Below, one piece after another: positions 16,726-24,197 of a DNA stretch of 53,823 bases. The DNA is from Burkholderiales bacterium (GTDB lineage Bacteria; Pseudomonadota; Gammaproteobacteria; Burkholderiales; Ga0077523): assembly GCA_019747905.1 (NCBI GenBank), contig JAIEQG010000064.1:1-53823 (forward strand), in the 5' to 3' direction. Made by a program: the position numbers and the translations under genes. The notes beneath the pieces are model-generated. The model was not told the DNA's origin and made no database searches. It saw nothing but the letters and a program-made list of their open reading frames with translations. Each line of letters starts with the position of its first letter. Position 1 is the stretch's first letter.

Positions 16726-17861
16726 GGTCGTTCTCCGGGAGAGTCGGCGGCGACGTGCACGAAGCCAGTCGCATGCCATTCGCGCAGGATCCCGGCGACC
16801 GGGGGCGGCAACCGGGACGGCGGCAGGACGCGCCGGTCGGCAAGACGGCACAAGGCGTCCGGCACCCCGCGCGGAAAGCGAACGCATTCGCCGTTCAGAT
16901 ATACGGCATCCTTGCCATAGAGCATGAGGCTTTTCAGGTCCAGTGCGACCCCGGACCGGGCGATCGCAGCGCCGAACGAGCGGGCGGACAGCGACGTGGT
17001 GGGCGGGTCGAAAACCACATGGCCCTTGGGCTCGGTCAAGTAGCGCCCGAGGAAGTCCTCGACGTCGGACCGGCGGAATTGCAGGCGTGCGAGATTGGCC
17101 TCGGTGGCGCGGATGAGATCGATGCCGATGCGCCCGGGAGCGGTGGTGGGGCGAAGGTGCGGATCGGTGTAGAGGCCGTCGATCTCGAGTCGCTCGGCGA
17201 AATCCTCGAGGAACCGCCCGGCGAGTTCGCGCAGGGCCGGTGCGCGGAATCCGATCGAGTACGTGGTGCATGCGTCCACCGCGACTCCGTGGTGGGCGCA
17301 CCGCGGCGGCAGGTAGAGCATGTCGCCGGCGTCGAGCACCCATTCGTCCTCCGAGCGAAAACGCCGGAGGATCTTGAGGGGTGCTCCTGGCACCAGCTCG
17401 AGGTCGCGCTGACGGCTCACCTGCCAGCGGCGGCGCCCGAACCCCTGCAACAGGAACACGTCGTAGGAGTCGAAATGCGGGCCGACCCCGCCGCCTGGCG
17501 CGGCATAGCTCACCATCAGGTCGTCCAGGCGCGCGTGGGGGATGAAGTCGAAGCAGGCGAGCAGGGCAGCACCGGCGGCGACGTGCAGGTTGACACCCTG
17601 CACCAGCAGGGTCCAGTTCCTCCCCGGGAGCGAAGCGAAGTCGCGACGACGAAAGGGTCCCTGGTGCATGCTCCATCGCCGCCCCTCACGCAGGACCAGT
17701 CGCGATTCGACGTCGTCGCGGCAGGCGAGGCGGATCAAGTCGTCACGGCCGAGGAACCCCTGGAAACCCGGCACGGCTGCCCGGGCGAGCAACGCATGCT
17801 TCTGCCAGTGGCGGGACAGAAATGCGCGCGGCGTGAGGCCCGCGAGTAGACTCGAACGCAT
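16722..17861 (-). CDS. roxA: Cupin/JmjC-type ribosomal protein oxygenase (RoxA/YcfD-like)
   Basis: An Fe(II)/2-oxoglutarate oxygenase of 379 residues. E. coli RoxA (YcfD) hydroxylates an arginine of ribosomal protein L16. The metal-binding triad is visible: HFD at residues 129-131 in GGGVGPHFDSYDVFLLQG, and His190 or 191 in PPRCAHHGVAV. The flanking GRRRWQV and DAGDMLYLPP are typical of this cupin subgroup. The C-terminal 150 residues form the winged-helix dimerisation part (EPKGHVVFDPP). The ATG at 17861 gives the standard start; upstream sequence is non-homologous. Confidence 0.88.
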   Translation of the reverse strand: MRSSLLAGLTPRAFLSRHWQKHALLARAAVPGFQGFLGRDDLIRLACRDDVESRLVLREGRRWSMHQGPFRRRDFASLPGRNWTLLVQGVNLHVAAGAALLACFDFIPHARLDDLMVSYAAPGGGVGPHFDSYDVFLLQGFGRRRWQVSRQRDLELVPGAPLKILRRFRSEDEWVLDAGDMLYLPPRCAHHGVAVDACTTYSIGFRAPALRELAGRFLEDFAERLEIDGLYTDPHLRPTTAPGRIGIDLIRATEANLARLQFRRSDVEDFLGRYLTEPKGHVVFDPPTTSLSARSFGAAIARSGVALDLKSLMLYGKDAVYLNGECVRFPRGVPDALCRLADRRVLPPSRLPPPVAGILREWHATGFVHVAADSPGERP

Positions 17862-17967
17862 CGCGGGATTATATCGGCGACCAGGCGGAAATCGGCGGGG
17901 CCGGCGCGCGAGTTGCGTGCAAACGAATTCAGTTATCATCCGCCGCAGCTTCGATCGGGAGTGGTGG

Positions 17968-18438
17968 ATGCTGAATGTGGGTGACGAGGCGCCGGGTTTC
18001 GATCTGCCCGATGCCGAGATGGAGATGGTGAGCCTCGCGTCGTTTCGCGGCAAACACCATGTCATCGTCTATTTCTATCCCAAGGACGACACGCCCGGCT
18101 GCACCATTGAGGCGATCGAGTTCAGCGAACTCGACGACGAGTTCCAGCGCCGCGGTGCGGTCGTCGTGGGGATCAGCATGGACGATTGCCTGTCGCACGG
18201 CTCGTTTCGCGACAAGCACGGGCTTGCGGTGCAACTGCTCGCCGACACCGAGGCCGAAGCCTGCGAGCGCTACGGCGTGCTCTACGAAAAGCAGCTCGAC
18301 GATGGCCGCAAGAAGCGCTGCATCCAGCGTTCCACCTTCATCGTCGACAAGAAGGGGCGGCTGGCCCGCGTGATGTACGGCGTCAATGCGCGCGGCCATG
18401 CTGCCGAAGTCCTGCATCTGATCAAGGAACTCGAATGA
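17968..18438 (+). CDS. bcp: Thiol peroxidase Bcp/PrxQ, without the usual resolving cysteine
   Basis: A PrxQ/Bcp peroxiredoxin of 156 residues that would reduce hydrogen peroxide and organic hydroperoxides. The peroxidatic Cys45 lies in FYPKDDTPGCTIEAIEF. In most PrxQ enzymes a resolving Cys follows five residues later (C-x4-C); here that position is Ile50. Two other Cys, at residue 74 (MDDCLSH) and near 97 (EACERY), could take over, or the enzyme could work as a 1-Cys type. The ATG at 17968 opens the standard MLNVGDEAPGFDLP. The end overlaps slyD by four bases. Confidence 0.9.
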   Translation: MLNVGDEAPGFDLPDAEMEMVSLASFRGKHHVIVYFYPKDDTPGCTIEAIEFSELDDEFQRRGAVVVGISMDDCLSHGSFRDKHGLAVQLLADTEAEACERYGVLYEKQLDDGRKKRCIQRSTFIVDKKGRLARVMYGVNARGHAAEVLHLIKELE

Positions 18439-18920
18439 CCCAGGAAGTGGCCAAGAACACGGTGGTATCCCTCAGCTACGAACTGCTCGACACCGAAGGC
18501 AAGGTGATCGAAAAGACCGACAAGCCCATCAGCTACCTGCACGGCGGCTACGACGGCATCTTCCCGCGCGTGGAGGAAGCGCTGCACGGTCGCAAGGCCG
18601 GCGAGAGCTGCTCCGTCAAGCTCGAGCCGGACGATGCGTTCGGCGAATACGATGCGGAGCTGATTCGCACCGAGCCGCGCAACCTGTTTCCCAAGAACGT
18701 GAAGGTCGGGATGCAGTTCGAAGGCGCCGCCGAAGGGTCGAAACAAGTGATGATCTACACGGTCACCGACATCGCCGAGGACAAGATCGTGGTCGACGCC
18801 AATCACCCGCTGGCCGGCAAGACCGTCCAGTTCAGCTGCACCATCACCGACGTGCGTGCCGCCACGCAGGAAGAGCTGCATCACGGCCATGTGCACGGGC
18901 CGGGTGGCCATCACCACTGA
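18435..18920 (+). CDS. slyD: FKBP-type peptidyl-prolyl isomerase SlyD
   Basis: SlyD is a cytoplasmic prolyl isomerase and chaperone that also binds nickel for hydrogenase assembly. The 161 residues have the split FKBP domain (VSLSYELLDTEGKVIEKT, YLHGGYDGIFPRVEEALHGRKAGE) with the inserted chaperone flap at about 70-125 (DDAFGEYDAELIRTEPRNLF), ending in a His-rich tail (HHGHVHGPGGHHH) shorter than that of E. coli. It is translationally coupled to bcp. Confidence 0.93.
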   Translation: MTQEVAKNTVVSLSYELLDTEGKVIEKTDKPISYLHGGYDGIFPRVEEALHGRKAGESCSVKLEPDDAFGEYDAELIRTEPRNLFPKNVKVGMQFEGAAEGSKQVMIYTVTDIAEDKIVVDANHPLAGKTVQFSCTITDVRAATQEELHHGHVHGPGGHHH

Positions 18921-18943
18921 GCGCCGCGGCGACGAAGTACGCG

Positions 18944-18972
18944 ACGGGCTGACTGCGGTCAGCCCGTTTTCT
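18944..18972. terminator. Bidirectional terminator between slyD and the ABC permease
   Basis: A perfect 10-bp stem ACGGGCTGAC/GTCAGCCCGT (18944-18953 with 18958-18967), TGCG loop, and then TTTCTTTCC on the + strand. Its right arm includes the stop codon of the minus-strand permease gene, so it may also stop leftward transcription, though with a poor U-tract on that side. Confidence 0.75.
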
Positions 18973-19774
18973 TTCCGGTGAGCACCCGGATCACCGAGTC
19001 GAATGCAGCTTCGCCGGAGAATCGCACGCACGCGATGGTCACGGCCGCAATGGTGAAGCCGACGAGCACGGCAACGTCGAGTCCGACGGAGAATTCGGGT
19101 GCGAACCGGCCTTCGACGCCCGTGAGAAGCGCATGCTTGAGCAGATCCACGCCGTAGGTGTAAGGATTGAGCGTCGCGACGATCCTGAGCCAGGGCGGCA
19201 ACTGCGTGATCGGGTAGAGCGAACCGCTCAGGAAGAACACCGGGAAGATCACGAAGTTCATCAGGGCGGCGAAGTTGTCGAGCGTCTTCGTGAAGGCCGC
19301 GGCGAGCATGCCGATGCCGGCGCACGCTAACGGCACCAGCAGCAGTCCGAGCAGCAACAGCGGGACGTCGATCGCGGCGAAGCGCAGGTAGCCAAGCAAG
19401 GCCAGCAGCACCATCAGCAGCAGCGCCTGCAGCAGTGCCGCGACCACTGCGCTCAAGGTCTTGACGATCACGATCCAGTAGTGCGCGAACGGTGCGATCA
19501 CCAGCATGCGCATCACGCCGGATTCCTTGTCGTACACCATGGTGAGCGCCGAGAGCATGGCGCCGAACAGCATGGTCATGCCTAGCACCCCGGGCGCCAG
19601 GAACTGCTGATAGGAAAGTCCTCCCGCGCTGCCCAACACTGCGCCGAAGCCTGACCCGATCACGAGCAGCCAGATCATGGGACGCACCATGGACGCGACA
19701 AGACGCGTGCGCTGGCGGCCGAGCTTCAGCACTTCGCGCTGGAGCACGGCGAGAATGGGGCGTGCCATGCTCAC
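18959..19774 (-). CDS. ABC-2 type transporter permease, last gene of the pqq operon
   Basis: An ABC-2 (DrrB/NodJ-like) permease of 271 residues with about six membrane helices and the family-typical LYPITQLPPWLRIVATLNPYTYGVDLLKHAL near residue 205. A GTG at 19774 overlaps the stop of the ATPase gene (GTGA) and has GGAG seven bases upstream, so it is preferred to the ATG two codons later. With the ATPase it should form an exporter. The substrate cannot be read from sequence; its place behind pqqE suggests a PQQ-related or alcohol-oxidation-related cargo. Confidence 0.85.
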   Translation of the reverse strand: MSMARPILAVLQREVLKLGRQRTRLVASMVRPMIWLLVIGSGFGAVLGSAGGLSYQQFLAPGVLGMTMLFGAMLSALTMVYDKESGVMRMLVIAPFAHYWIVIVKTLSAVVAALLQALLLMVLLALLGYLRFAAIDVPLLLLGLLLVPLACAGIGMLAAAFTKTLDNFAALMNFVIFPVFFLSGSLYPITQLPPWLRIVATLNPYTYGVDLLKHALLTGVEGRFAPEFSVGLDVAVLVGFTIAAVTIACVRFSGEAAFDSVIRVLTGKKTG

Positions 19775-20706
19775 GGACGAACTCCAGGCAGATCGGCGCC
19801 GGCATGGATCCACAGGAACACGTCGTTCAGGTTGGGGCGGCGCACGCGCATCGCCGCGGCGAGATCGCCGAGGTCTTCCTGCAGCCGCGCGAGCGGTGCG
19901 GTGTCCTCGTGCGGATGCAGGAAGAGCGCCGTGCCGCCCTCCTTCAATCCCTTGCCCAGGGTCGGTTGGACCCGCGCCAGCAGCGCATCCACGTCGGCGC
20001 TCTCGAACTCGACCACGTGACGGCCGAGGTTCTCCACGAGGGCGCGCGGAGCACCTTGCGTCACCAGGCGGCCTTTGCGGATGAAGGCCACGCGTTCGCA
20101 GGCGTCCGCCTCCTCCAGGTAGTGCGTAGTGAGCAGCACCGTCATGCGGTTGCGTTGGCGCAGGCCTTCGATGAAACGCCAGATGCGACGCCGCACCGGA
20201 ATGTCGAGGCCGATGGTGGGTTCGTCGAGGAACAGCACGCGCGGTTCGTGGATGACGCCGCGGATGATGTCGAGTGCCCGGCGCTGCCCACCCGAAAGCG
20301 ACCCGGTCGGCGCGTGGTACTTGTCGGCAATGCCGAAGAGGTCCAGCAACGTCTTCGCCCGATGCTCGATCTGCCCACCCGCCAACCCGTAGAGCCGGCC
20401 CGCGAAGCGCAGGTTCTCCGCGACCGACAGCGTGCGGTCGAGCGCCGACTCCTGGAAGACGAGACCGATCCGGCCGCGAACACCGACCGCATCCGCGCGG
20501 ACGTCGAACCCCGCCACGCGTGCCGACCCGGCGGTTGGGCGCACCAGGGTGGCGAGCATGTGGATGGTGGTGGTCTTGCCGGAACCGTTCGGTCCGAGCA
20601 GCCCGAAGAACTCGCCTTCGCCGATCTCGAGATCAAGCCCGTCCACCGCCACGACTTCGCCGTAGCGGCGCTCCAGCCCCTGCGCCTGGATGGCGCAGGC
20701 CGTCAT
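19771..20706 (-). CDS. ABC transporter ATP-binding protein (DrrA-like), in the pqq operon
   Basis: The 311-residue ATPase has Walker A GPNGSGKTTT (about residue 39), a Q-loop, signature LSGGQRRALD, Walker B VLFLDEPTIGLD, and the switch His in LLTTHYLEEAD. A C-terminal extension of about 80 residues (VVEFESADVDALLARVQ...NLNDVFLW) is of the DrrA/DUF4162 kind found in ABC-2 exporters. It overlaps pqqE by four bases and the permease by four. ABC transporter genes linked to PQQ-dependent alcohol oxidation are known in other proteobacteria; a cargo here is unproven. Confidence 0.88.
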   Translation of the reverse strand: MTACAIQAQGLERRYGEVVAVDGLDLEIGEGEFFGLLGPNGSGKTTTIHMLATLVRPTAGSARVAGFDVRADAVGVRGRIGLVFQESALDRTLSVAENLRFAGRLYGLAGGQIEHRAKTLLDLFGIADKYHAPTGSLSGGQRRALDIIRGVIHEPRVLFLDEPTIGLDIPVRRRIWRFIEGLRQRNRMTVLLTTHYLEEADACERVAFIRKGRLVTQGAPRALVENLGRHVVEFESADVDALLARVQPTLGKGLKEGGTALFLHPHEDTAPLARLQEDLGDLAAAMRVRRPNLNDVFLWIHAGADLPGVRP

Positions 20707-21866
20707 GTCACGGGCGTGGTGTCGGTCTTTTTCGCGGACAACAGGCGCGAGTTGCGGTCATCCCGGAACACGATGGGCTTCACGTTCGGCGGCAGCGTGG
20801 GACGGTCGGCTTTCTCGACCGCTTCCGTGATCAGATGGTGGTGCGGCGAGAGATCGCAGACCGGGTCGGCGTTGCGTGCATCGCCGGTCAGCATGTAGGC
20901 CTGGCAGCGGCAGCCGCCGAAGTCCTTCTCCTTTTCCGGACAGGTGCGGCAGGGCTCCTGCATCCACGCGTCGCCGCGATAGGCGTTGAAGCCGGGCGAG
21001 TCGTACCAGATCCACTTGAGATCGTGCTCGCGAGCGTTCGGGAACGTGAGCCCCGGCAGCATGCGGGCTTCGTGGCACGGCAGGACCACGCCGTCGGAAG
21101 TCACGGTGATGAAGAGCGATCCCCAGCCGTTCATGCAGGCCTTCGGTCGCGTGGAGTGGTAGTCGGGCACGACGAAGTACACCTTCATCTTGTCGCCTAC
21201 GCGCTCTCGGAACCTGTTCGTGACCTCTTCGGCGCGCTGCAGTTGATCGCGGCTCGGCAGCAACTGGTCGCGGTTCTCGAAGGCCCAGGCGTAGTACTGC
21301 GTGTTGGCGAGCTCCACGTACTCGGCGCCGAGTTGCTCTGCCATCTCGAGGATCTGCTGCGTGTGGTCGATGTTGTGCCGATGCAGCACGCAGTTGAACA
21401 CCATGGGGTAGTCGTACTTCTGGATCAGCTCCGCGACCCGCTTCTTCAGCTCGAAGGTCTTGGTGCTGGAGAGCCAGTCGTTCATCTCCCGGGTGGAATC
21501 CTGGAACGAGAGCTGAATGTGGTCGAGACCGCCTTCCTTGAAGGCGGCGATGCGCTTTTCCGTGAGGCCCACGCCCGAGGTGATCAGGTTGGTGTAGTAG
21601 CCGAGCTTGCGCGCCTCGGCGATGAGGACCTCGAGATCGTCGCGCATGAGCGGCTCGCCACCGGAGAAGCCGAGCTGCGTGCATCCCAGTTCGCGTCCTT
21701 CGCGCAGGACCTTCAACCATTCATCGGTGTTCAGTTCCGGACCGTAGCTCGTGTAGTCGGTCGGGTTGTAGCAGAACACGCAGTGCAACGGGCACTTGTA
21801 CGTGATTTCCGCCAGCAGCCACAGGGGGTTACCGGGGCGCTTTGGGTCTGATCCAGCCGTTTCCAT
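20703..21866 (-). CDS. pqqE: PQQ biosynthesis radical SAM enzyme PqqE
   Basis: PqqE joins the glutamate and tyrosine side chains of PqqA by a radical C-C bond, the first step of PQQ formation. The 387 residues carry the radical SAM cluster motif CPLHCVFC (Cys25, 29, 32), the GFSGGEP segment, and a C-terminal SPASM region with many Cys (ACMNGWGS, LPCHEARM, CRTCPEKEKDFGGCRC) for auxiliary Fe-S clusters. The ATG at 21866 lies 38 bases inside pqqD; it is the only sensible start before PGNPLWLLAEITYKCP. Confidence 0.97.
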   Translation of the reverse strand: METAGSDPKRPGNPLWLLAEITYKCPLHCVFCYNPTDYTSYGPELNTDEWLKVLREGRELGCTQLGFSGGEPLMRDDLEVLIAEARKLGYYTNLITSGVGLTEKRIAAFKEGGLDHIQLSFQDSTREMNDWLSSTKTFELKKRVAELIQKYDYPMVFNCVLHRHNIDHTQQILEMAEQLGAEYVELANTQYYAWAFENRDQLLPSRDQLQRAEEVTNRFRERVGDKMKVYFVVPDYHSTRPKACMNGWGSLFITVTSDGVVLPCHEARMLPGLTFPNAREHDLKWIWYDSPGFNAYRGDAWMQEPCRTCPEKEKDFGGCRCQAYMLTGDARNADPVCDLSPHHHLITEAVEKADRPTLPPNVKPIVFRDDRNSRLLSAKKTDTTPVT

Positions 21867-22128
21867 GAGCTACCTCCAGAAAGTCGACGACGTCGGCCCG
21901 CAGGTCCACGCCGGGAAACTGTTGCTCGAGTTCGGTGATGATGCCGTTCAGGCTGCGCGTGCCGTCCACGCGCTTCATGATTTCTCCCGAACTGCCCGGC
22001 AGCTTCACCATGCCCTCGGGGTAGAGGATCACGTGGCAGTTCTGCGCCGGTTCCCACTGGAACCGGTAGTACTTGGCGATCTCGATGGGGGCATCGTGAT
22101 CGAAGGCGACCCTTTGCGGCTGGCCCAT
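21829..22128 (-). CDS. pqqD: PqqA-binding protein PqqD
   Basis: PqqD is the small peptide chaperone (RiPP recognition element) that presents PqqA to PqqE. The 99 residues contain the conserved core KYYRFQWEPAQNCHVILYPEGMVKLPGSSGEIMKRVDG and a C-terminal winged-helix part (VVDFLEVAHGNGWI). The start ATG shares one base with the pqqC stop (TGATG). The 3' end overlaps pqqE by 38 bases. Confidence 0.95.
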   Translation of the reverse strand: MGQPQRVAFDHDAPIEIAKYYRFQWEPAQNCHVILYPEGMVKLPGSSGEIMKRVDGTRSLNGIITELEQQFPGVDLRADVVDFLEVAHGNGWIRPKAPR

Positions 22129-22847
22129 CAGAGCAGGGTCCGGTCGCCGATGCCGTAGTTGATGGCCATCGCATCGCACATGGTCCACAACACGTCCAGC
22201 TTGAACTGCAGGATGTCGAGCGCGCGCTCCTGCTGCTCGCGCGTCTTGAAGTACTGCAGCGTTACGCGCAACCCGTGCTCGACGTCGCGCCGTGCTTCGG
22301 AGAGGCGCTTGCGAAAGTAAGCGTAGCCCGCCTGGTCGATCCAGGGATAGTGCTGCGGCCAGTTGGCGAGCCGCTCCTTGTGGATCTCGGGGGCGAACAG
22401 TTCGGTGAGGGAAGAGCACACCGCCTCCTGCCAGGGGCGCGTGCGGCCGAAGTTGATGTAGGCGTCGATCGCGAAGCGCACACCGGGCAGCACGTGCTTG
22501 AGCGACGTGACTTCCGCGCGGTCGAGGCCCACGGCATCGGCCAGCGTCAGCCACGCCTCGATGCCGCCCTCGTCACCCTGGGTGCCGTCGTGGTCGATGA
22601 TGCGCTGGATCCACAGGCGGCGATGCTCGCGGTCCGGCATGTTGGACATGATGCCGGCATCCTTGATCGGGATCGCGATCTGATAGTAGAAGCGGTTGCA
22701 GACCCAACCCTGGATCTGCTCCCTGGTGAGCTTGCCGCTGTTCATCGCCACGTGATACGGGTGGTAGATGTGGTAGCGGCTGCCCTTCGCGCGCAGCTGC
22801 GCCTCGAATTCTTCCTTGGTCCACGGCAGGTTCTCGGCAGCTCCCAT
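22128..22847 (-). CDS. pqqC: Pyrroloquinoline-quinone synthase PqqC
   Basis: PqqC catalyses the last step, ring closure and oxidation of AHQQ to PQQ without a metal or cofactor. The 239 residues form an all-helical haem-oxygenase-like fold, with typical segments [44 protein letters not shown] and [14 protein letters not shown]. The length matches other PqqC proteins. It begins 12 bases after the pqqB stop. Confidence 0.97.
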   Translation of the reverse strand: MGAAENLPWTKEEFEAQLRAKGSRYHIYHPYHVAMNSGKLTREQIQGWVCNRFYYQIAIPIKDAGIMSNMPDREHRRLWIQRIIDHDGTQGDEGGIEAWLTLADAVGLDRAEVTSLKHVLPGVRFAIDAYINFGRTRPWQEAVCSSLTELFAPEIHKERLANWPQHYPWIDQAGYAYFRKRLSEARRDVEHGLRVTLQYFKTREQQERALDILQFKLDVLWTMCDAMAINYGIGDRTLL

Positions 22848-22859
22848 GGTTGTCTCCCC

Positions 22860-23774
22860 CTACAAGGTGATGTCCATACCATCGAACGCGACGTCGATCC
22901 GATGGCGGGCGAGTTCTGCCCGTTCGGCCGAGTCCTCGTTCAGGATCGGATTGGTGTTGTTGATGTGGATGAGGATCTTGCGATCCGCGCGCAACGAGCC
23001 CAGCACCTCGATCATGCCGCCCGCTCCCGATTGCGGCAGGTGTCCGATGTCGCGTGCGCGTTTCTTCGAGATGCCGAGCCGCACCATCTCGTCGTCGGTC
23101 CAGAACGTGCCGTCCACCATCACGCAGTCGGCCTGCTCCAGGAACGGTTTCAGGTGCGGTTCGATCTCGCCCAACCCGGGTGCATAGAACACGTTCTTGC
23201 CGGTGCGCGTGTCGGTGATGCGCATCCCGATGTTGTCGCCCTCGTGCGGATTGTCGCGATGAGGCGAGTAGGGTGGCGCCTTGCTCTTGAGCGGTACTGC
23301 CGTGAACGACAGGTGCTCGCCGCCGGGCACTTCGAAGCGGTTGCCCGATGCGGTGGGCAGTTGGTGCCAGTTCACGCCGCAATAGTGTCCGAGGATGTTG
23401 AACAGCGGATTGCCGGTGGTCATGTCCTCGCGGACCATGTCGGTGCAGAAGAGTTCGAGCGGCTTGCCTTCCCGCAGCATCAGGAGGCCGGTGGTGTGAT
23501 CGATCTGGCCGTCCATCAGCACCACGGCACGTATGCCCGTGTCGCGCAGGCTCCGAGCCGGTTGCAGTGCGGGAAAACTGCGGATCTGCTGCAGGATGTC
23601 AGGAGAGGCGTTGAACAGCACCCAGTCGACGCCGTTGCCGCTTACCGCGATGGACGATTGCGTGCGTGCCTGTGCCCGAATCGTACCTTTGCGCAAGCCG
23701 TCGCAATTCGGACAGTTGCAGTTCCACTGCGGAAAGCCGCCTCCCGCGGCTGCTCCGAGAACCCGGATTCTCAT
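22860..23774 (-). CDS. pqqB: PQQ biosynthesis protein PqqB
   Basis: PqqB has a metallo-beta-lactamase fold and is thought to hydroxylate the tyrosine part of the Glu-Tyr intermediate; an older proposal is PQQ transport. Seen are the start [16 protein letters not shown], the zinc-site Cys cluster NCNCPNCDG (about residues 18-26), the degenerate MBL motif [11 protein letters not shown], and HINNTNPIL near the C-terminus. The 304-residue length is standard. It is separated from pqqA by a terminator-like hairpin. Confidence 0.96.
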   Translation of the reverse strand: MRIRVLGAAAGGGFPQWNCNCPNCDGLRKGTIRAQARTQSSIAVSGNGVDWVLFNASPDILQQIRSFPALQPARSLRDTGIRAVVLMDGQIDHTTGLLMLREGKPLELFCTDMVREDMTTGNPLFNILGHYCGVNWHQLPTASGNRFEVPGGEHLSFTAVPLKSKAPPYSPHRDNPHEGDNIGMRITDTRTGKNVFYAPGLGEIEPHLKPFLEQADCVMVDGTFWTDDEMVRLGISKKRARDIGHLPQSGAGGMIEVLGSLRADRKILIHINNTNPILNEDSAERAELARHRIDVAFDGMDITL

Positions 23775-23825
23775 GCTGGCGTCTCACTTGTCGCTGCTGG
23801 ACCCCGGATGTTGTACCCGGGTGTG

Positions 23826-23858
23826 CAAAAACGAAAGCCCCGTTGACCGGGGCTTTCG
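23826..23858 (-). terminator. Partial terminator (attenuator) between pqqA and pqqB
   Basis: An 11-bp perfect stem (CGAAAGCCCCG with CGGGGCTTTCG at 23832-23842 and 23848-23858) and five-base loop, followed on the minus strand by TTTTTG. It lies 18 bases after the pqqA stop and 52 before pqqB. It should let most transcripts stop after pqqA, giving the excess of precursor peptide expected for a substrate over its enzymes, while read-through supplies pqqB-E. Confidence 0.85.
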
Positions 23859-23875
23859 TCGGCCTGCCGCGAAAC

Positions 23876-23947
23876 TTAGCGGTTGGCGATGTACATCGTG
23901 ACTTCGAAGCCGAAACGCATTTCGGTGTACTCAGGCTTGTTCCACAT
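23876..23947 (-). CDS. pqqA: PQQ precursor peptide PqqA (copy 1, operon copy)
   Basis: PqqA is the ribosomally made substrate whose Glu and Tyr become PQQ. The 23-residue peptide ends in [10 protein letters not shown] with the E-x3-Y pair at Glu15 and Tyr19. The ATG at 23947 has GGAG eight bases upstream (CTGGAGGTCACC). The open frame extends 63 codons further, but that part reads as random sequence through the leader. It is the first gene of pqqABCDE. The same 72 bases occur again at 29301. Confidence 0.97.
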   Translation of the reverse strand: MWNKPEYTEMRFGFEVTMYIANR

Positions 23948-24156
23948 GGTGACCTCCAGATGATAGAGTTTAGAGTCTTGCGGCACGAATGCCGCCTCGG
24001 TGAGCGATACCGCGATTTGCACTTGAAGGTCCAGCAGGTCGCGATGCCTCGGATGATCGAGTTGCACCGTCTCCTCCCGGCCACAGTCCCGGTATCTCGG
24101 GGAGGTAGTGTCGGGGAAGGCCCACGTGCATCCCATACAAAAATCAGCAATGTGGC

Positions 24157-24173
24157 CTCATGATTATCATGAG
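24157..24173. promoter_or_regulatory. Operator-like palindrome between pqqA and tonB
   Basis: CTCATGATTATCATGAG is a perfect 8-1-8 palindrome, or CTCATGA-N3-TCATGAG. It lies 209 bases upstream of pqqA copy 1 and 24 bases upstream of tonB. The same half-sites with the same N3 spacing occur before pqqA copy 2 (29153). Its recurrence at both pqqA genes suggests a binding site for a common regulator, with the adjacent LuxR-type response regulator the leading candidate. A Fur box is a weaker alternative, since the half-site TGAT departs from TGATAAT. Confidence 0.65.
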
Positions 24174-24197
24174 TTTGGACGGTAGGGCTTTGACGGG

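Noticed and set aside
23876..24136. A longer pqqA reading frame of 86 codons
   Set aside because: The upstream part is not similar to PqqA; the ATG at 23947 has the ribosome-binding site and the product equals the second copy.
24157..24173. Fur box before tonB
   Set aside because: The palindrome half TGAT/ATCA only partly matches TGATAAT, and the second copy of the site at pqqA2 has AAA in the centre. A PQQ-specific operator explains both sites better, though Fur is not fully excluded.
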